Source: Bifidobacterium breve DSM 20213 = JCM 1192
Lineage (GTDB): Bacteria; Actinomycetota; Actinomycetes; Actinomycetales; Bifidobacteriaceae
Reading direction: 5' to 3'
Assembly: GCF_001025175.1 (NCBI RefSeq)
Contig: NZ_AP012324.1
Location: 744,001 to 808,000, forward strand
Length of the DNA stretch: 64,000 nucleotides
Shown here: one piece after another, positions 8,753 through 20,854 of the stretch
Layout: the number at the start of each line of letters is the position of its first letter
Position numbering within the stretch: position 1 is the stretch's first letter
The notes under the pieces: generated by a model
What the model was told of the DNA's origin: nothing
Seen by the model: only the letters and a program-made list of their open reading frames with translations
Database searches by the model: none
Made by a program: the position numbers and the translations under genes

Positions 8753-8932
8753 CTACGCGAAGTAGAACCCCCGGAAACCGTACTCATAGACGCGGTAGAT
8801 TTGCGCGTTGAGCCGATCTACACGACGTTCCTTGATGGAGGCGCTGACATCATCCTGCGAGAACAGGCATAGGCCAATGGCGATGGCTGCTGCGGATATT
8901 TTGAAAACACGACTTCGGACGGCAGTAGACAC
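8753..8932 (-). CDS. small exported peptide of 59 residues, unknown function
   Basis: A short gene supported by a well placed AGGA six bases before a GTG start at 8932. The product has a basic N-terminus (STAVRSRVFK), a hydrophobic stretch ISAAAIAIGLCLFS, a charged middle (IKERRVDRLNAQ) and an aromatic tail ending VYEYGFRGFYFA. It looks secreted or anchored by one helix. A cleavable signal is plausible, leaving about 30 residues. I do not recognise a family. It stands alone between the BioM-like operon (convergent) and the stop of the large membrane protein gene (same strand, 132 bases upstream). Confidence 0.55.
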   Translation of the reverse strand: MSTAVRSRVFKISAAAIAIGLCLFSQDDVSASIKERRVDRLNAQIYRVYEYGFRGFYFA

Positions 8933-9064
8933 AGGGAATCCTCATGGTACTGCAGATGAACAACAGTGAATTACATCACATACACTATGCCGCGGGTCTT
9001 GGAGAAAACTGCCTGCAATACTGGGAATATGCTGGACGGCCGGTAGGGTGCGACCGTGGCCTAG

Positions 9065-11314
9065 CTACAGCAGCGTAAACCAGGACTGAACCTGGTGCCA
9101 CAGCGCGGCATTATTCGTCAGCATGGAGTCATCGCGGGCGGGAGCAAAGCACCCTAGTATGGCGACGGCCAACGTCCAGATCAGCATGATGAGTACGGTC
9201 CATCGCATCAGCCAACGCCATGGAGTGACACGGGCGATGCCGTCGCCGGATGCGGCGTCGTTCGCGCCGGCCAACGAGGTGCTGGGCTCTCGGCCGTTGA
9301 CCAGCCACAGCAGTCCCGGAATCGAAGCGAGCGCCACCAGCCAGCCGAAATCAGCCAAATATCGCCAGCCCAGACCGCCCACATAACTGTCGAACACCAC
9401 CAGTACGCCGGCCAGAGCCAAACAAGACATGAGCCAACGACGCATGCCATGCATCTCCAGCTTATGCAGGAACGGCAGCACTAATGCAAGCAGCATCAGC
9501 GGCGTGGCGGTGAACAGTGCGCCGACCATCACCTCGTAATAGCCCCAAACCGGCATTGGCGCGGGGGAGACCGCCAGCCACGGGAAGTTTCGTACAAATC
9601 GCACCGGCAGGAACAGGTAATACCAGACGGTGGCCGGCATGTCGGCAATCGGGGTGGTATAACGGGTCATGTCGGAGACGGTGAATTGGTAGGCGTTGCC
9701 GAAGTCGATCAGACTGCCGAAGCGCACTTTGTTCCACAACATCAGCGGAATGACCACAACCAATGCAGGTATCACCATGGCAAGCGGCGCGCGCAACGCT
9801 TTGAGCATGGTAATGCGTCGATGCGCAAGATCGCTGATCATAGCGCGGATCTGCGGCCAGAACAGGGCGATGGCCAGCAGGGCCGTGAGCGCAAAGGTCG
9901 GCCGGCAACCGAAGTTCGCCGCGATGCATAGGGCGCCGACGGCCAGTCGCGGCAAAGACAGTGGCTGTGTGTTGCCGGCTTGCCAGCGGTCGGACGGCAT
10001 TAGTGGGCGACTGGATGTATCCGCACCCAGCCAGAACCATAATCCCAGTGAAGTCAACGCCAGAGAAGCGGCGAAGGGCACTTGGTAGAAGTTGGTGCGG
10101 TAAGCCAGATATCCCATTTGCGCCCCGAGCAGCGCACTGACGGTGATGAGCGAGGCGGCGGCCAATGATGTTTTTGACATCACGCGGTGAATCACACGCA
10201 GTACGAGCAGCGAAAAGAAGATGATGAACAGCAGCACCAGGAACTGTTCGGCTGCGGCGGTCGGCAACATATGCCCGGTAATCAGACGATACGGCACGAA
10301 CAGCAACACGGCAGGCAGCACGCCGAAGTAGGAGTACCAGTGGCCTTCGTAATAGGCGTAATCCCAATACATCGGGCTGACCCCATCCTCCAACAGTTTG
10401 AGACGAGTCGGCACATCATAGGGGTGAGTGCTTTGGGCCAGTTGTCCGGGTACGTCAAGGTCAAGCCAGGGACGGCCTGCGATTAGGGAATCGGCCACAT
10501 GACCGTACTGGTCGAAATCATAGGTGTAGCCGCCTGCGGTATGGAAGGCGAGCGGCATGGCATGCGTGAGCTGCCAGATGATGGAAGCGCCGATGGCCAG
10601 TGTCGGAATCGCCGCAATGGCCGCGAACGCCAGCCGCTGGCGTGTGCTGGAGGGATCAAACGTGATACGCCACAATCGAGAGCCGGGCCTCCATATGGCG
10701 ACCAGCAACGCCAGCGCGGCCATTGCCGCGACGCGGATCCAATCGATGGCAAAAGGCACGTGCACGTTCGCGCGTGCGTCGGCGATCGGCACAATTGCGC
10801 CGCGTTCCTCCTGGATCCAGATGCGTACGGTGCCTGCACCCACAGCTTTGACATAATGGCTGCGTGAGGTGCCGGGATTCATCGAAATGGCTTGGCCGGT
10901 ACTGCCGTTCACATCCACGCGCACATGGATGGTGTCCAGTGGCTTGAACACCGCCTTGTCCCCATTGGCCCGTGATTCGGCCTCGGCCTGTTCGTGAACC
11001 GCATCGATGGTGTCGTGCGAGGGGGAGTCGATGCGCAGATATGCTGAAGTGCCGTCTGCGGCCAGTTCGAGATATGCCTTGGTCGGATCGGTGACGGTCA
11101 GCATATCGTCATCGGTGCGCACCAGGCCCGGGCCCAAGGTGTTATGCACGGCGTTGGTGTCGGTGCTGGCCCCCAGTGTGCGCCAGAATGGCAGGTTGAA
11201 GACAATGCACTCCATGCCGACGATGATGGCCGCAACAGCCAGTAGCGCCGCAAGCGGGCGCCACGACAATCGGCGGTGTACACGACTGGTGAGATGACTG
11301 TCTTCGGAATGCAC
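9065..11314 (-). CDS. large polytopic membrane protein, possible GT-C glycosyltransferase
   Basis: A 749-residue protein: one N-terminal membrane helix (about 20-40), an outside domain to about residue 190, then roughly ten membrane helices. An acidic block DFDQYGHVADSL and, some 60 residues on, WDYAYYEGHWYSYFG fall just after a membrane helix. That is where GT-C enzymes using polyprenyl-phosphate sugars carry their Asp residues. This suggests transfer of a sugar on the outer face, perhaps to a protein or surface polymer; acceptor and donor are unknown. It is divergently transcribed from the TPR protein gene with only 50 bases between starts, so the two may share regulation. Function is inference. 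Confidence 0.6.
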   Translation of the reverse strand: MHSEDSHLTSRVHRRLSWRPLAALLAVAAIIVGMECIVFNLPFWRTLGASTDTNAVHNTLGPGLVRTDDDMLTVTDPTKAYLELAADGTSAYLRIDSPSHDTIDAVHEQAEAESRANGDKAVFKPLDTIHVRVDVNGSTGQAISMNPGTSRSHYVKAVGAGTVRIWIQEERGAIVPIADARANVHVPFAIDWIRVAAMAALALLVAIWRPGSRLWRITFDPSSTRQRLAFAAIAAIPTLAIGASIIWQLTHAMPLAFHTAGGYTYDFDQYGHVADSLIAGRPWLDLDVPGQLAQSTHPYDVPTRLKLLEDGVSPMYWDYAYYEGHWYSYFGVLPAVLLFVPYRLITGHMLPTAAAEQFLVLLFIIFFSLLVLRVIHRVMSKTSLAAASLITVSALLGAQMGYLAYRTNFYQVPFAASLALTSLGLWFWLGADTSSRPLMPSDRWQAGNTQPLSLPRLAVGALCIAANFGCRPTFALTALLAIALFWPQIRAMISDLAHRRITMLKALRAPLAMVIPALVVVIPLMLWNKVRFGSLIDFGNAYQFTVSDMTRYTTPIADMPATVWYYLFLPVRFVRNFPWLAVSPAPMPVWGYYEVMVGALFTATPLMLLALVLPFLHKLEMHGMRRWLMSCLALAGVLVVFDSYVGGLGWRYLADFGWLVALASIPGLLWLVNGREPSTSLAGANDAASGDGIARVTPWRWLMRWTVLIMLIWTLAVAILGCFAPARDDSMLTNNAALWHQVQSWFTLL

Positions 11315-11364
11315 CCCATTATTCTATAGGCTTTATGTCGGGCAAACAGTAGAGAATGTGAATC

Positions 11365-14300
11365 ATGCCAAAACGTATGTCGAATCACAGTGAACGGTCC
11401 GGCCCGTCCTTCTTGAGCGGGCTGAAGGATTCGATGAACGCGCTTGCCTCCGATCTGGGCTTATCCAAGCCTCGTCAGGCCAGCACCAACCCGTTTGGCG
11501 ATGCGTTGAGCGAGGCCAGCGAGCGCAAGGGCGGCATCATCGATGAACTGACCAAGCATGCGGTGTCGCTGAGCCCGGTGGTCAAGAGGCGTTCGTTTCC
11601 CGCCTTGGAAAATGTTCCCGAGGGACTGGTGCTGGGATGGGCGCAACTGCCTTCCACGCGGGGGCGCGGATTCTCCTTGGGTATCTTCCCCGATCGGGAT
11701 CACTTTGCGCAGGTGGCGTTTGCCGATACCCATGGTCGCGTGTTTGTGGGCGCCGATTTGGATATGGATATCCAGGATATGCAGCCGCGCTTCATGTTCG
11801 GCAAGGAAAAGGAAGTGACCCTGCCGAATGGCGAGCGGTTGGGCTTTGATGCGGGGCAGACTCGTCGCAATGTGCTGGGCCGCGCGATTCGCAGCAATGG
11901 CGAGGTGAAGGCCATCACCGGAGGCGTGATTGGGCGTGACGACACCGGTCGTATGACGTGGCTCGCCTCGTGGCTTAAGGCCGGCAACCGGTACACCTTG
12001 GAGCAGATGCGCGCCAATCTGCCGGCTGATATGCGTCATGATCTGGAATACCGTGATGCCGTGGCCATTGCGTTCTTCGCCGCCTACATGCTGCCGCAAA
12101 TCAATGGGCTGTTGATAGGTTTTGGTTCCGGCAATATTTTCCGCCGTCTCAATCGCGAGGCTCCCATCGGTGCGATCAGGCGTTCGATTCGCGACACGAT
12201 GGAGGCTCGTGCGCACGGCATGCGTGCCTCTGGCCTGGAGGATCATTTTGCGGATCTGATGCGTGAAGCCGGGGCGCTTGATAACACGCCGGGCTTGGAA
12301 GCCGTGCATGGCGCCGAGCCGCTGCATTTGTATACTTCGACGTACTCGAGCGGCTATTTCTTCACGTGGGATAAGTCGTTGGCCTTCAATCAGGCACTGA
12401 AGTCCCTGAAAATCGAGGGCAATCTCAATCGTTTTGCCGCGGTGAGCGCCTGGCTGGAGCGCAATTCCTCGCGTGGGCTCAATCCCACGGAAGACACGGT
12501 AACCCGTGCCGAGGCCGCGCAGATCGATATGAAGCTCATCGAAAACCCCGCGATTATGGCGCTCAACCCGTATGACGGATCCGATGAACGCCGTGCGGTG
12601 CTGAGCCTGGTCAATGCGGCCGAGCACGCCGCAGACCGGATTCGTGAGGAGTTCCCCGACCCAAGGAATGCGGCGCCGAAAGCGGACGAATGGGTGTATC
12701 GACAGACATTGTCGTCCCTGCTGCGCAGATTGCGTCTACCGTATCGGTTTGATGTCGAGTTTCGTTCCCGACTGGATTCGGGGGAAGTGGCCATCGGCTT
12801 CACCACGGCGGGCACGTCGATGATGCCGGATAGCAGATATGACACCGAACGGCGCACGTGGAGAACGCTGAGCAGCGTCGAGCGCGCATCGATGAGCGCC
12901 TCCTACAACTTGCGCGTCGGCCTGATGATGGCGGCGCTGAGCTTCGGCACCAGTCAAGCCGTGCATCAGGTGTCTCTGCACATCGATTCCATCGGTTTGG
13001 AAGAGGCGATTGCCGAGCAGGACTCGGCCATCGAAGAGATGATGAGCGAGGCGTTAAGCGCTTTCGAGCATTTGCGCAGCGGCGATTTGGGACGTGTCAG
13101 TTCCAAGGCTGATCCCAAGGATGGCGATTTCCATGGCGATCCGACCCGACCGATCACGCATGAGGAGACCTTTGGGCAGCCGCCCACTGGCACCGGTGAT
13201 GAGCAGCCTGCAACGGACGCGGAGACGGATGGGGCGGGCCCGTCTCAGCAGAATGCCGAAGACAGCGACGACAGCGCATCCATCGACTCCCAGTTCGAAG
13301 ACCTTATGCGGGGCATAGATATTGACGAGATGGCTTTCGGCATGGCGTCGGATGACGGCAACGAAACCGAGAATGCGGGTGCGGGTGATGATCCGATGAG
13401 CGTGCTGCGCCGTAACCCCACCGTGCGCAACATGGTCACCGTCACATTCGCCAGGGATGCCTTCCTGCAACGTCTCGACACCGATGGTCTTGACCACCCT
13501 GAAGAAACCTACCGGATGTTTGGTGCGGTGATGGATGTCGACGGCGAGGGCGGACTCAAGCCCATCAACGCCGACTTCGACTTGGCCGATAGCCGGTTCT
13601 CGCCCGTCGGCTCCCAAGAGGAGCCGGAACTTGCCGACCGTCAGTTCAACGCGTCGACCGCGCGAGTACTGGGTGCGCAGAATAGCGCTGGTCTGGCGAT
13701 TCAGCGTGTGGACCTGCTGCAGCATGGCGTCAATGCGTTCCACGACATCGCCCGTAATACGGAACTTGATTCCGTGGAGAAAGCGCAGCGGGCCATGCAG
13801 ATCATCGAATCCATCAGCGATCCCGAACTGACGGGTCTGGCCTCGCAGGTCACCAGTGCGCTGATTGATGGCAACGATACGCCGGACTTTGTCTTCACTC
13901 TTGCCGACGAGCTGGATAAGGAACGTCTGCGCGCTCGCGATCTGCTGTTCTCCGGACAGGCCGATCAGGCCATTGAGATGGCCGAAGCGGCTGCGGCCCG
14001 TATGGACCAGACCTTTGCCATGGGGTCTGGAGTGCCACGATACTTCAATTCCTATGCCGAACGAGTGGTGTACAACCGCCTGTTCGCCACATTGGATGAG
14101 CGCACGGTTCTGATTCCTGACAATCTGTTCTATGCACATATGGAACTAGCTGATGTGCTGGGACAGCTCAAAGGCGCCAAAGCCGCGATTCCACACCTGA
14201 ATCGTATGGTGGCCTACGCGCCCGCCTATCCGCTGTCGCACCTGAAATTGGCCATTCAACTGGCCCGCAATGAGGATTGGGATTCGGCGCGCGCCGCCTG

Positions 14301-14736
14301 CCTGAATGCCTTGCGAGTGGCTCTGGATCGTGATGATGCGGCGTTCGCCTATTACCGTTTCGCCTATGCGGAGTGGATGCTGGACCGATTCGATACGGCT
14401 GCCGCAGCCTACATTATGAGCGACCATATTGCACCTGGAGCAATCGGATCGCTGGAGAGCGAGTTACAGGAGCTGGTCTCCCGAGCCGATTCGCAATGCA
14501 TCCGTGTGCCGGAATCGGTGGAGAGCGCGGCGCAAGTGTTGTCTTCGCATGATCTGCCGGTCTGGCCGCACATTGAAGTGGCCGATATCGTGCGTGATGC
14601 CGCTCGTGTATGCGTCGATGAGGGCATGTTTGTGCCTGCCCGCACGCTTTCGGTGGCTGTTGCCCGTATGAATGATGGCGAAGGCGACAATATCGACGTT
14701 ATCCAGGCCCAATTCCTTCGTTCCCTTTCTGCGTAG
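11365..14736 (+). CDS. large TPR-containing protein of unknown function
   Basis: A soluble protein of 1123 residues with no signal peptide or membrane helix. The N-terminal half has mixed alpha/beta character and no family I recognise. Residues about 590-680 are acidic and low in complexity (rich in D, E, S, G). The last third (about 855-1010) contains helical repeats with TPR spacing, for example the stretch around LFSGQADQAIEMAEAAAARM and the run after AHMELADVLGQLKGAKAAIP. A scaffold or adaptor role is plausible. ATGs at 11365 and 11377 are both possible starts; neither has a strong ribosome site. It ends 38 bases before ligA. Confidence 0.65.
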   Translation: MPKRMSNHSERSGPSFLSGLKDSMNALASDLGLSKPRQASTNPFGDALSEASERKGGIIDELTKHAVSLSPVVKRRSFPALENVPEGLVLGWAQLPSTRGRGFSLGIFPDRDHFAQVAFADTHGRVFVGADLDMDIQDMQPRFMFGKEKEVTLPNGERLGFDAGQTRRNVLGRAIRSNGEVKAITGGVIGRDDTGRMTWLASWLKAGNRYTLEQMRANLPADMRHDLEYRDAVAIAFFAAYMLPQINGLLIGFGSGNIFRRLNREAPIGAIRRSIRDTMEARAHGMRASGLEDHFADLMREAGALDNTPGLEAVHGAEPLHLYTSTYSSGYFFTWDKSLAFNQALKSLKIEGNLNRFAAVSAWLERNSSRGLNPTEDTVTRAEAAQIDMKLIENPAIMALNPYDGSDERRAVLSLVNAAEHAADRIREEFPDPRNAAPKADEWVYRQTLSSLLRRLRLPYRFDVEFRSRLDSGEVAIGFTTAGTSMMPDSRYDTERRTWRTLSSVERASMSASYNLRVGLMMAALSFGTSQAVHQVSLHIDSIGLEEAIAEQDSAIEEMMSEALSAFEHLRSGDLGRVSSKADPKDGDFHGDPTRPITHEETFGQPPTGTGDEQPATDAETDGAGPSQQNAEDSDDSASIDSQFEDLMRGIDIDEMAFGMASDDGNETENAGAGDDPMSVLRRNPTVRNMVTVTFARDAFLQRLDTDGLDHPEETYRMFGAVMDVDGEGGLKPINADFDLADSRFSPVGSQEEPELADRQFNASTARVLGAQNSAGLAIQRVDLLQHGVNAFHDIARNTELDSVEKAQRAMQIIESISDPELTGLASQVTSALIDGNDTPDFVFTLADELDKERLRARDLLFSGQADQAIEMAEAAAARMDQTFAMGSGVPRYFNSYAERVVYNRLFATLDERTVLIPDNLFYAHMELADVLGQLKGAKAAIPHLNRMVAYAPAYPLSHLKLAIQLARNEDWDSARAACLNALRVALDRDDAAFAYYRFAYAEWMLDRFDTAAAAYIMSDHIAPGAIGSLESELQELVSRADSQCIRVPESVESAAQVLSSHDLPVWPHIEVADIVRDAARVCVDEGMFVPARTLSVAVARMNDGEGDNIDVIQAQFLRSLSA

Positions 14737-14768
14737 CCGTTTCAGGGGGAGTTCGCCCGCTAGGATAG

Positions 14769-17567
<2,799 letters not shown>

Positions 17568-17573
17568 TTTCTT

Positions 17574-17700
17574 GGCTCCCTTCTCTGAGGCTGGACTGTT
17601 TGTAGATGAAGAGCGAACGACAGCGAGCCAGAGGATGCGAACGAAGTTTGTTCATAATTGCGGATGAGCTGTCGCATCAGACGACTGAGGAGAGTAACCA
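17574..17700. repeat. composite intergenic repeat after ligA
   Basis: GGCTCCC at the start, then TTTGTAGATGAAGAGCGAACGA and CAGCGAGCCA, then GAGCTGTCGCATCAGACGACTGAGGAGAG. The middle block closely matches one at about 42148-42178 after argG, so this is a diverged copy of the same composite element. The rest of the gap to 17822 shows no gene. Confidence 0.6.
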
Positions 17701-17822
17701 TTGCGAGCCAAGGAGTGAATTCTCAACGCAGTCCTGCCCCAGTGTGACTTACTCCACTCTCTCTGGCATGCCGCCGCAACACACGCTAGGGTAGTACAGG
17801 TTCTTAAGGAGGATACGGATTT

Positions 17823-18944
17823 ATGAGCGACGCACGTCAGATCGAAGCCGAGATCTATGAACGCCTGAGCAAGGTCATCGACCCTGAGCTTGGCCGTTCG
17901 GTCACCGACCTCGGCATGATTGCCGCCATCGAGGCCACGCCTGCTGATGCCAACGTTGACACTGATGCCTATGACGTCACCGTGCATGTCGAACTGACCG
18001 TTCCTGGCTGTCCGCTGAGCGAAACCATTACCAACCAGATCAACGGTGCAGTGAGCTCCTATCCTGGTGCACAGCTCAACACCCATATCGAAGTCGGTTC
18101 GATGAGCCGCGATAAGCTGGCTGACCTTGTTGCTGATCTCAAGGCCGAACGTAAACAGAACCCGTTCAGCAAGCCCGGAGTCAAGACCCGAATCTTCGCC
18201 ATCGCCTCCGGCAAAGGCGGCGTTGGCAAGTCCTCGGTCACGGCGAACCTCGCCGCCACTTTTGCGGCACTTGGCTATGACACGGCCGCCATTGACGCGG
18301 ATATCTATGGATTCTCTCTGCCGCGTCTGTTCGGCGTGCACACCCAGCCCACCAACCTGAACGGCATGCTTATGCCGGTCACCGCATGGGGTGTAAAGCT
18401 GATTTCCATCGGCATGTTCGCCGGTGCCGATCGCGCGATTCTCTGGCGTGGTCCCCGTCTGCAGCGATCTTTGGAACAGTTCCTCTCCGATGTATGGTGG
18501 GGCGAGCCCGACGTGCTTTTGCTTGATCTGGCTCCCGGCACCGGCGACATGGCCATCTCGGTGGCTCAGGCGTTGCCCAACGCCGAACTCGTGGTGGTCA
18601 CCACCCCGCAGCCCTCCGCCTCCGACATCGCCGTGCGCTCCGGGCTGGTCGCATTGCAGGTGCCCATGAAGGTGCGCGGCGTGGTGGAGAACATGAGCTA
18701 CTACGAGCATAAAGGTGAGAAGTTGGAGATTTTCGGCGCAGGCGGCGGCCAGCGCGTGGCCGAGCAGCTGACTGAGGCCTTGGGCTATGACGTGCCGCTG
18801 ATGGCCCAGCTCCCGCTGGAGCCCGAGGTACGCGAGACCGGTGAGGCCGGACGCCCGGCGGTCCTGACCTCCGAGGGCGCTCTGCGCACTGATGGCATCG
18901 GCCAGACCTTCCGCAGCCTCGCCGAGCGCCTTATGGCGCTCTGA
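17823..18944 (+). CDS. mrp: Mrp/ApbC-family iron-sulfur cluster carrier ATPase
   Basis: A cytosolic P-loop ATPase thought to carry [4Fe-4S] clusters to apoproteins. Residues 1-105 form a MIP18/DUF59 domain (KVIDPELGRSVTDLGMI). The ATPase domain follows, with the deviant Walker A SGKGGVGKSSV (about residue 130), the switch motif DADIYGFSLPRLFG and Walker B LLLDLAPGTGD. The cluster-ligating CxxC of many Mrp proteins is not evident in the C-terminal part (the region reads ENMSYYEHKGEKLEIFG). This is typical of the actinobacterial subgroup, in my understanding. AAGGAGG lies ten bases before the start. It is probably monocistronic, bounded by repeats on both sides. Confidence 0.92.
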   Translation: MSDARQIEAEIYERLSKVIDPELGRSVTDLGMIAAIEATPADANVDTDAYDVTVHVELTVPGCPLSETITNQINGAVSSYPGAQLNTHIEVGSMSRDKLADLVADLKAERKQNPFSKPGVKTRIFAIASGKGGVGKSSVTANLAATFAALGYDTAAIDADIYGFSLPRLFGVHTQPTNLNGMLMPVTAWGVKLISIGMFAGADRAILWRGPRLQRSLEQFLSDVWWGEPDVLLLDLAPGTGDMAISVAQALPNAELVVVTTPQPSASDIAVRSGLVALQVPMKVRGVVENMSYYEHKGEKLEIFGAGGGQRVAEQLTEALGYDVPLMAQLPLEPEVRETGEAGRPAVLTSEGALRTDGIGQTFRSLAERLMAL

Positions 18945-19082
18945 TCTGCGCAGCGAATGATTCTCGATAAGAAAAGTGTGAGCCTCACATACTTGTAATC
19001 GCACATTGAATTGTGCGAATCATCTATTGGTGGATTTCAGACATCGTCGATGTCAGGTGACATACATTCCGATGAATTTCCT

Positions 19083-19250
19083 GCGCAACAATTTCTCGAA
19101 ATAATCCTTGTTTTCGAGAAATCTTTGCACTGACGCTGCCTGAGCGCAAAGATCTCTCGAACAAAACCGCCATTTCGAGATTTTTTTGCACTGACAGACG
19201 CTTAGCACAAGAAATTCTCGAACAATGGGCTTTTTCGAGAAATTCTTGCG
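19083..19250. repeat. tandem array of three 46-base hairpins with exact 61-base period
   Basis: Units start at 19083, 19144 and 19205, each 46 bases. A left arm of 18 bases (type GCGCAAAGATCTCTCGAA) and a right arm of 17 bases (type TTTCGAGAAATCTTTGC) flank an 11-base loop that differs in every unit. Units are joined by 15-base linkers that begin ACTGAC and otherwise vary. One complete unit and half of another, with the same 61-base step, lie at 49443-49523. Function unknown. Confidence 0.85.
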
Positions 19251-19364
19251 CTTATGTCCAATTACGTCAGAGGAATGCTTGTTATCCTCATGTGCGTTTG
19301 GGTGATAATGTGCATTTGGCTCACACTTTTCCCGCAGCGAACCATTTTGTGTGAGTGCATACGG

Positions 19365-19400
19365 GAAGACCCCCAACCGCTTCTGCGGTCGGGGGTCTTC
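19365..19400 (-). terminator. glnA terminator
   Basis: GAAGACCCCC-A-ACCGC pairs with GCGGT-C-GGGGGTCTTC (one mismatch, 4-base loop) 18 bases after the glnA stop. The stem is very stable; the T-run is weak on the minus strand. Confidence 0.75.
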
Positions 19401-19417
19401 TTGATGAGTAGTAGAAC

Positions 19418-20854
19418 TCAGATGTGGAAGTAGAGCTCGTACTCGAGCGGGGTCGGAGCCAGGCGAGCCTGGTCGATCTCGTCGCGCTTGAGGCCAATCC
19501 AGGTCTCGATCAGGTCGTCGGTGAACACGTCGCCGGCGGTCAGGAAGTCGTGGTCCTCTTCCAGGGCGTCCATAGCCTCGGCCAAGGAGCTCGGCACCTG
19601 CTTGATGCCAGCGTGCTCTTCCGGCGGCAGCTCGTAGAGGTCCTTGTCGACCGGCTCCGGAGGCTCGATGTGGTTCAGGATGCCGTCCAGGCCAGCCATC
19701 AGCTGAGCGGAGAAGGCCAGGAACGGGTTGCAGGATGGGTCCGGAGCGCGGAACTCGATGCGCTTGGCAGCCGGGGAGGTGCCAGCCAGCGGAATACGGA
19801 TGGCGGCAGAACGGTTACGAGCGGAGTACACCAGGTTGACCGGAGCCTCGAAGCCCGGAACCAGACGGTGGTAGGAGTTCAGGGACGGGTTGGTGAAGGC
19901 CAGCACGGAGGAGGAGTGCTTGATCAGACCACCGATGTACCAGCGAGCCAGGTCGGACAGGCCAGCGTAGCCCTTCTCGTCGTAGAACAGCGGCTTGCCG
20001 TCCTTCCACAGGGACTGGTGGCAGTGCATACCAGTGCCGTTGTCGTCGGCAATCGGCTTCGGCATGAAGGTTGCAGCCTTGCCAGCCAGAGCAGCGGTCT
20101 CGTGGACAACGTACTTGTACTTCATCAGGTCATCGCCTGCGTGCTGCAGGGTGTTGAAGCGATAGTTGATCTCCTGCTGACCAGCAGCGGCCACCTCGTG
20201 GTGGGAACGCTCGAGGATCAGACCGACCTTCTGCAGGTTGGCGACCATGTCGTCGCGCAGGTCCTGGGTGTGGTCGATCGGAGGAACCGGGAAGTAACCC
20301 TTCTTGACACGGTTCTTGAAAGCGATGTTCGGGGTGCCGTCCTCTTCGGTGTCAACGCCGGAGTTCCACGGAGCCTCGATGGAGTCAACCTCGTAGAAGG
20401 AACGCTGCATGGAGTTCTCGAAGCGAACCTTGTCGAAGATGAAGAACTCGGCCTCAGGGGCGAAGGAAGCGGTGTCGGCGATGCCGGTGGACTTCAGGTA
20501 AGCCTCGGCCTTGCCGGCGACCTGACGAGGATCGCGGGAGTACGGCTCGTCGGTCAGCGGGTCGACGATGGAGAAGGCCACGTCGAGGGTCTTGTGCTTG
20601 CGGAACGGGTCAACGAAAGCGGTCTCAACATCCGGGACCAGCTTCATGTCGGATTCGTTGATGGCCTGGAAGCCCTGAACGGAGGAACCATCGAACGGCA
20701 TGCCGTCGGTGAAGGCGTCCTTCAGGAATTCGCTAGCCGGCACAGTGAAGTGCTGCTGAACGCCGATAAGATCGGTGAAACGGACGGAGACATACTCGAT
20801 GCCTTCCTTGTTGATAAGGGCCTCGGCGTCTTCCTTGGACTTGAGTTCGGTCAC
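19418..20854 (-). CDS. glnA: glutamine synthetase type I
   Basis: Makes glutamine from glutamate, ammonia and ATP; dodecameric and cytosolic. The 478-residue protein has the N-terminal beta-grasp ([11 protein letters not shown]), the metal-ligand blocks ([10 protein letters not shown]), the ATP segment [18 protein letters not shown], and NRSAAIRIP. The adenylylation tyrosine is Tyr407 in [11 protein letters not shown], so activity should be controlled by GlnE-type modification. Start is GTG at 20854 behind AAAGGAG. It appears monocistronic, with its own leader and terminator. The shape (GSI-beta, with the adenylylation site) matches the main actinobacterial assimilation enzyme. Confidence 0.97.
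   Translation of the reverse strand: MTELKSKEDAEALINKEGIEYVSVRFTDLIGVQQHFTVPASEFLKDAFTDGMPFDGSSVQGFQAINESDMKLVPDVETAFVDPFRKHKTLDVAFSIVDPLTDEPYSRDPRQVAGKAEAYLKSTGIADTASFAPEAEFFIFDKVRFENSMQRSFYEVDSIEAPWNSGVDTEEDGTPNIAFKNRVKKGYFPVPPIDHTQDLRDDMVANLQKVGLILERSHHEVAAAGQQEINYRFNTLQHAGDDLMKYKYVVHETAALAGKAATFMPKPIADDNGTGMHCHQSLWKDGKPLFYDEKGYAGLSDLARWYIGGLIKHSSSVLAFTNPSLNSYHRLVPGFEAPVNLVYSARNRSAAIRIPLAGTSPAAKRIEFRAPDPSCNPFLAFSAQLMAGLDGILNHIEPPEPVDKDLYELPPEEHAGIKQVPSSLAEAMDALEEDHDFLTAGDVFTDDLIETWIGLKRDEIDQARLAPTPLEYELYFHI

Larger units (their letters stand above)
18945..19417. other. 473-base gap holding tandem hairpin repeats
   Basis: No credible gene. It holds an inverted repeat TCGCACA/TGTGCGA at 18999-19018 (possible end of the mrp transcript), the three-unit 61-bp hairpin array at 19083-19250, and the glnA terminator at 19365-19400. 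A 107-codon open frame on the minus strand (19053-19376) merely crosses the repeats. Confidence 0.8.

Noticed and set aside
11461..12627. 388-codon minus-strand frame
   Set aside because: Antisense to the TPR protein gene; His/Arg/Gln-rich as expected for a shadow frame.
19083..19250. CRISPR array
   Set aside because: Repeats are palindromes with 11-base loops and 15-base linkers; no 24-40 base unique spacers and no cas genes.
19053..19376. 107-codon minus-strand frame after glnA
   Set aside because: It crosses the hairpin repeats and the glnA terminator; residues are biased by the repeats.
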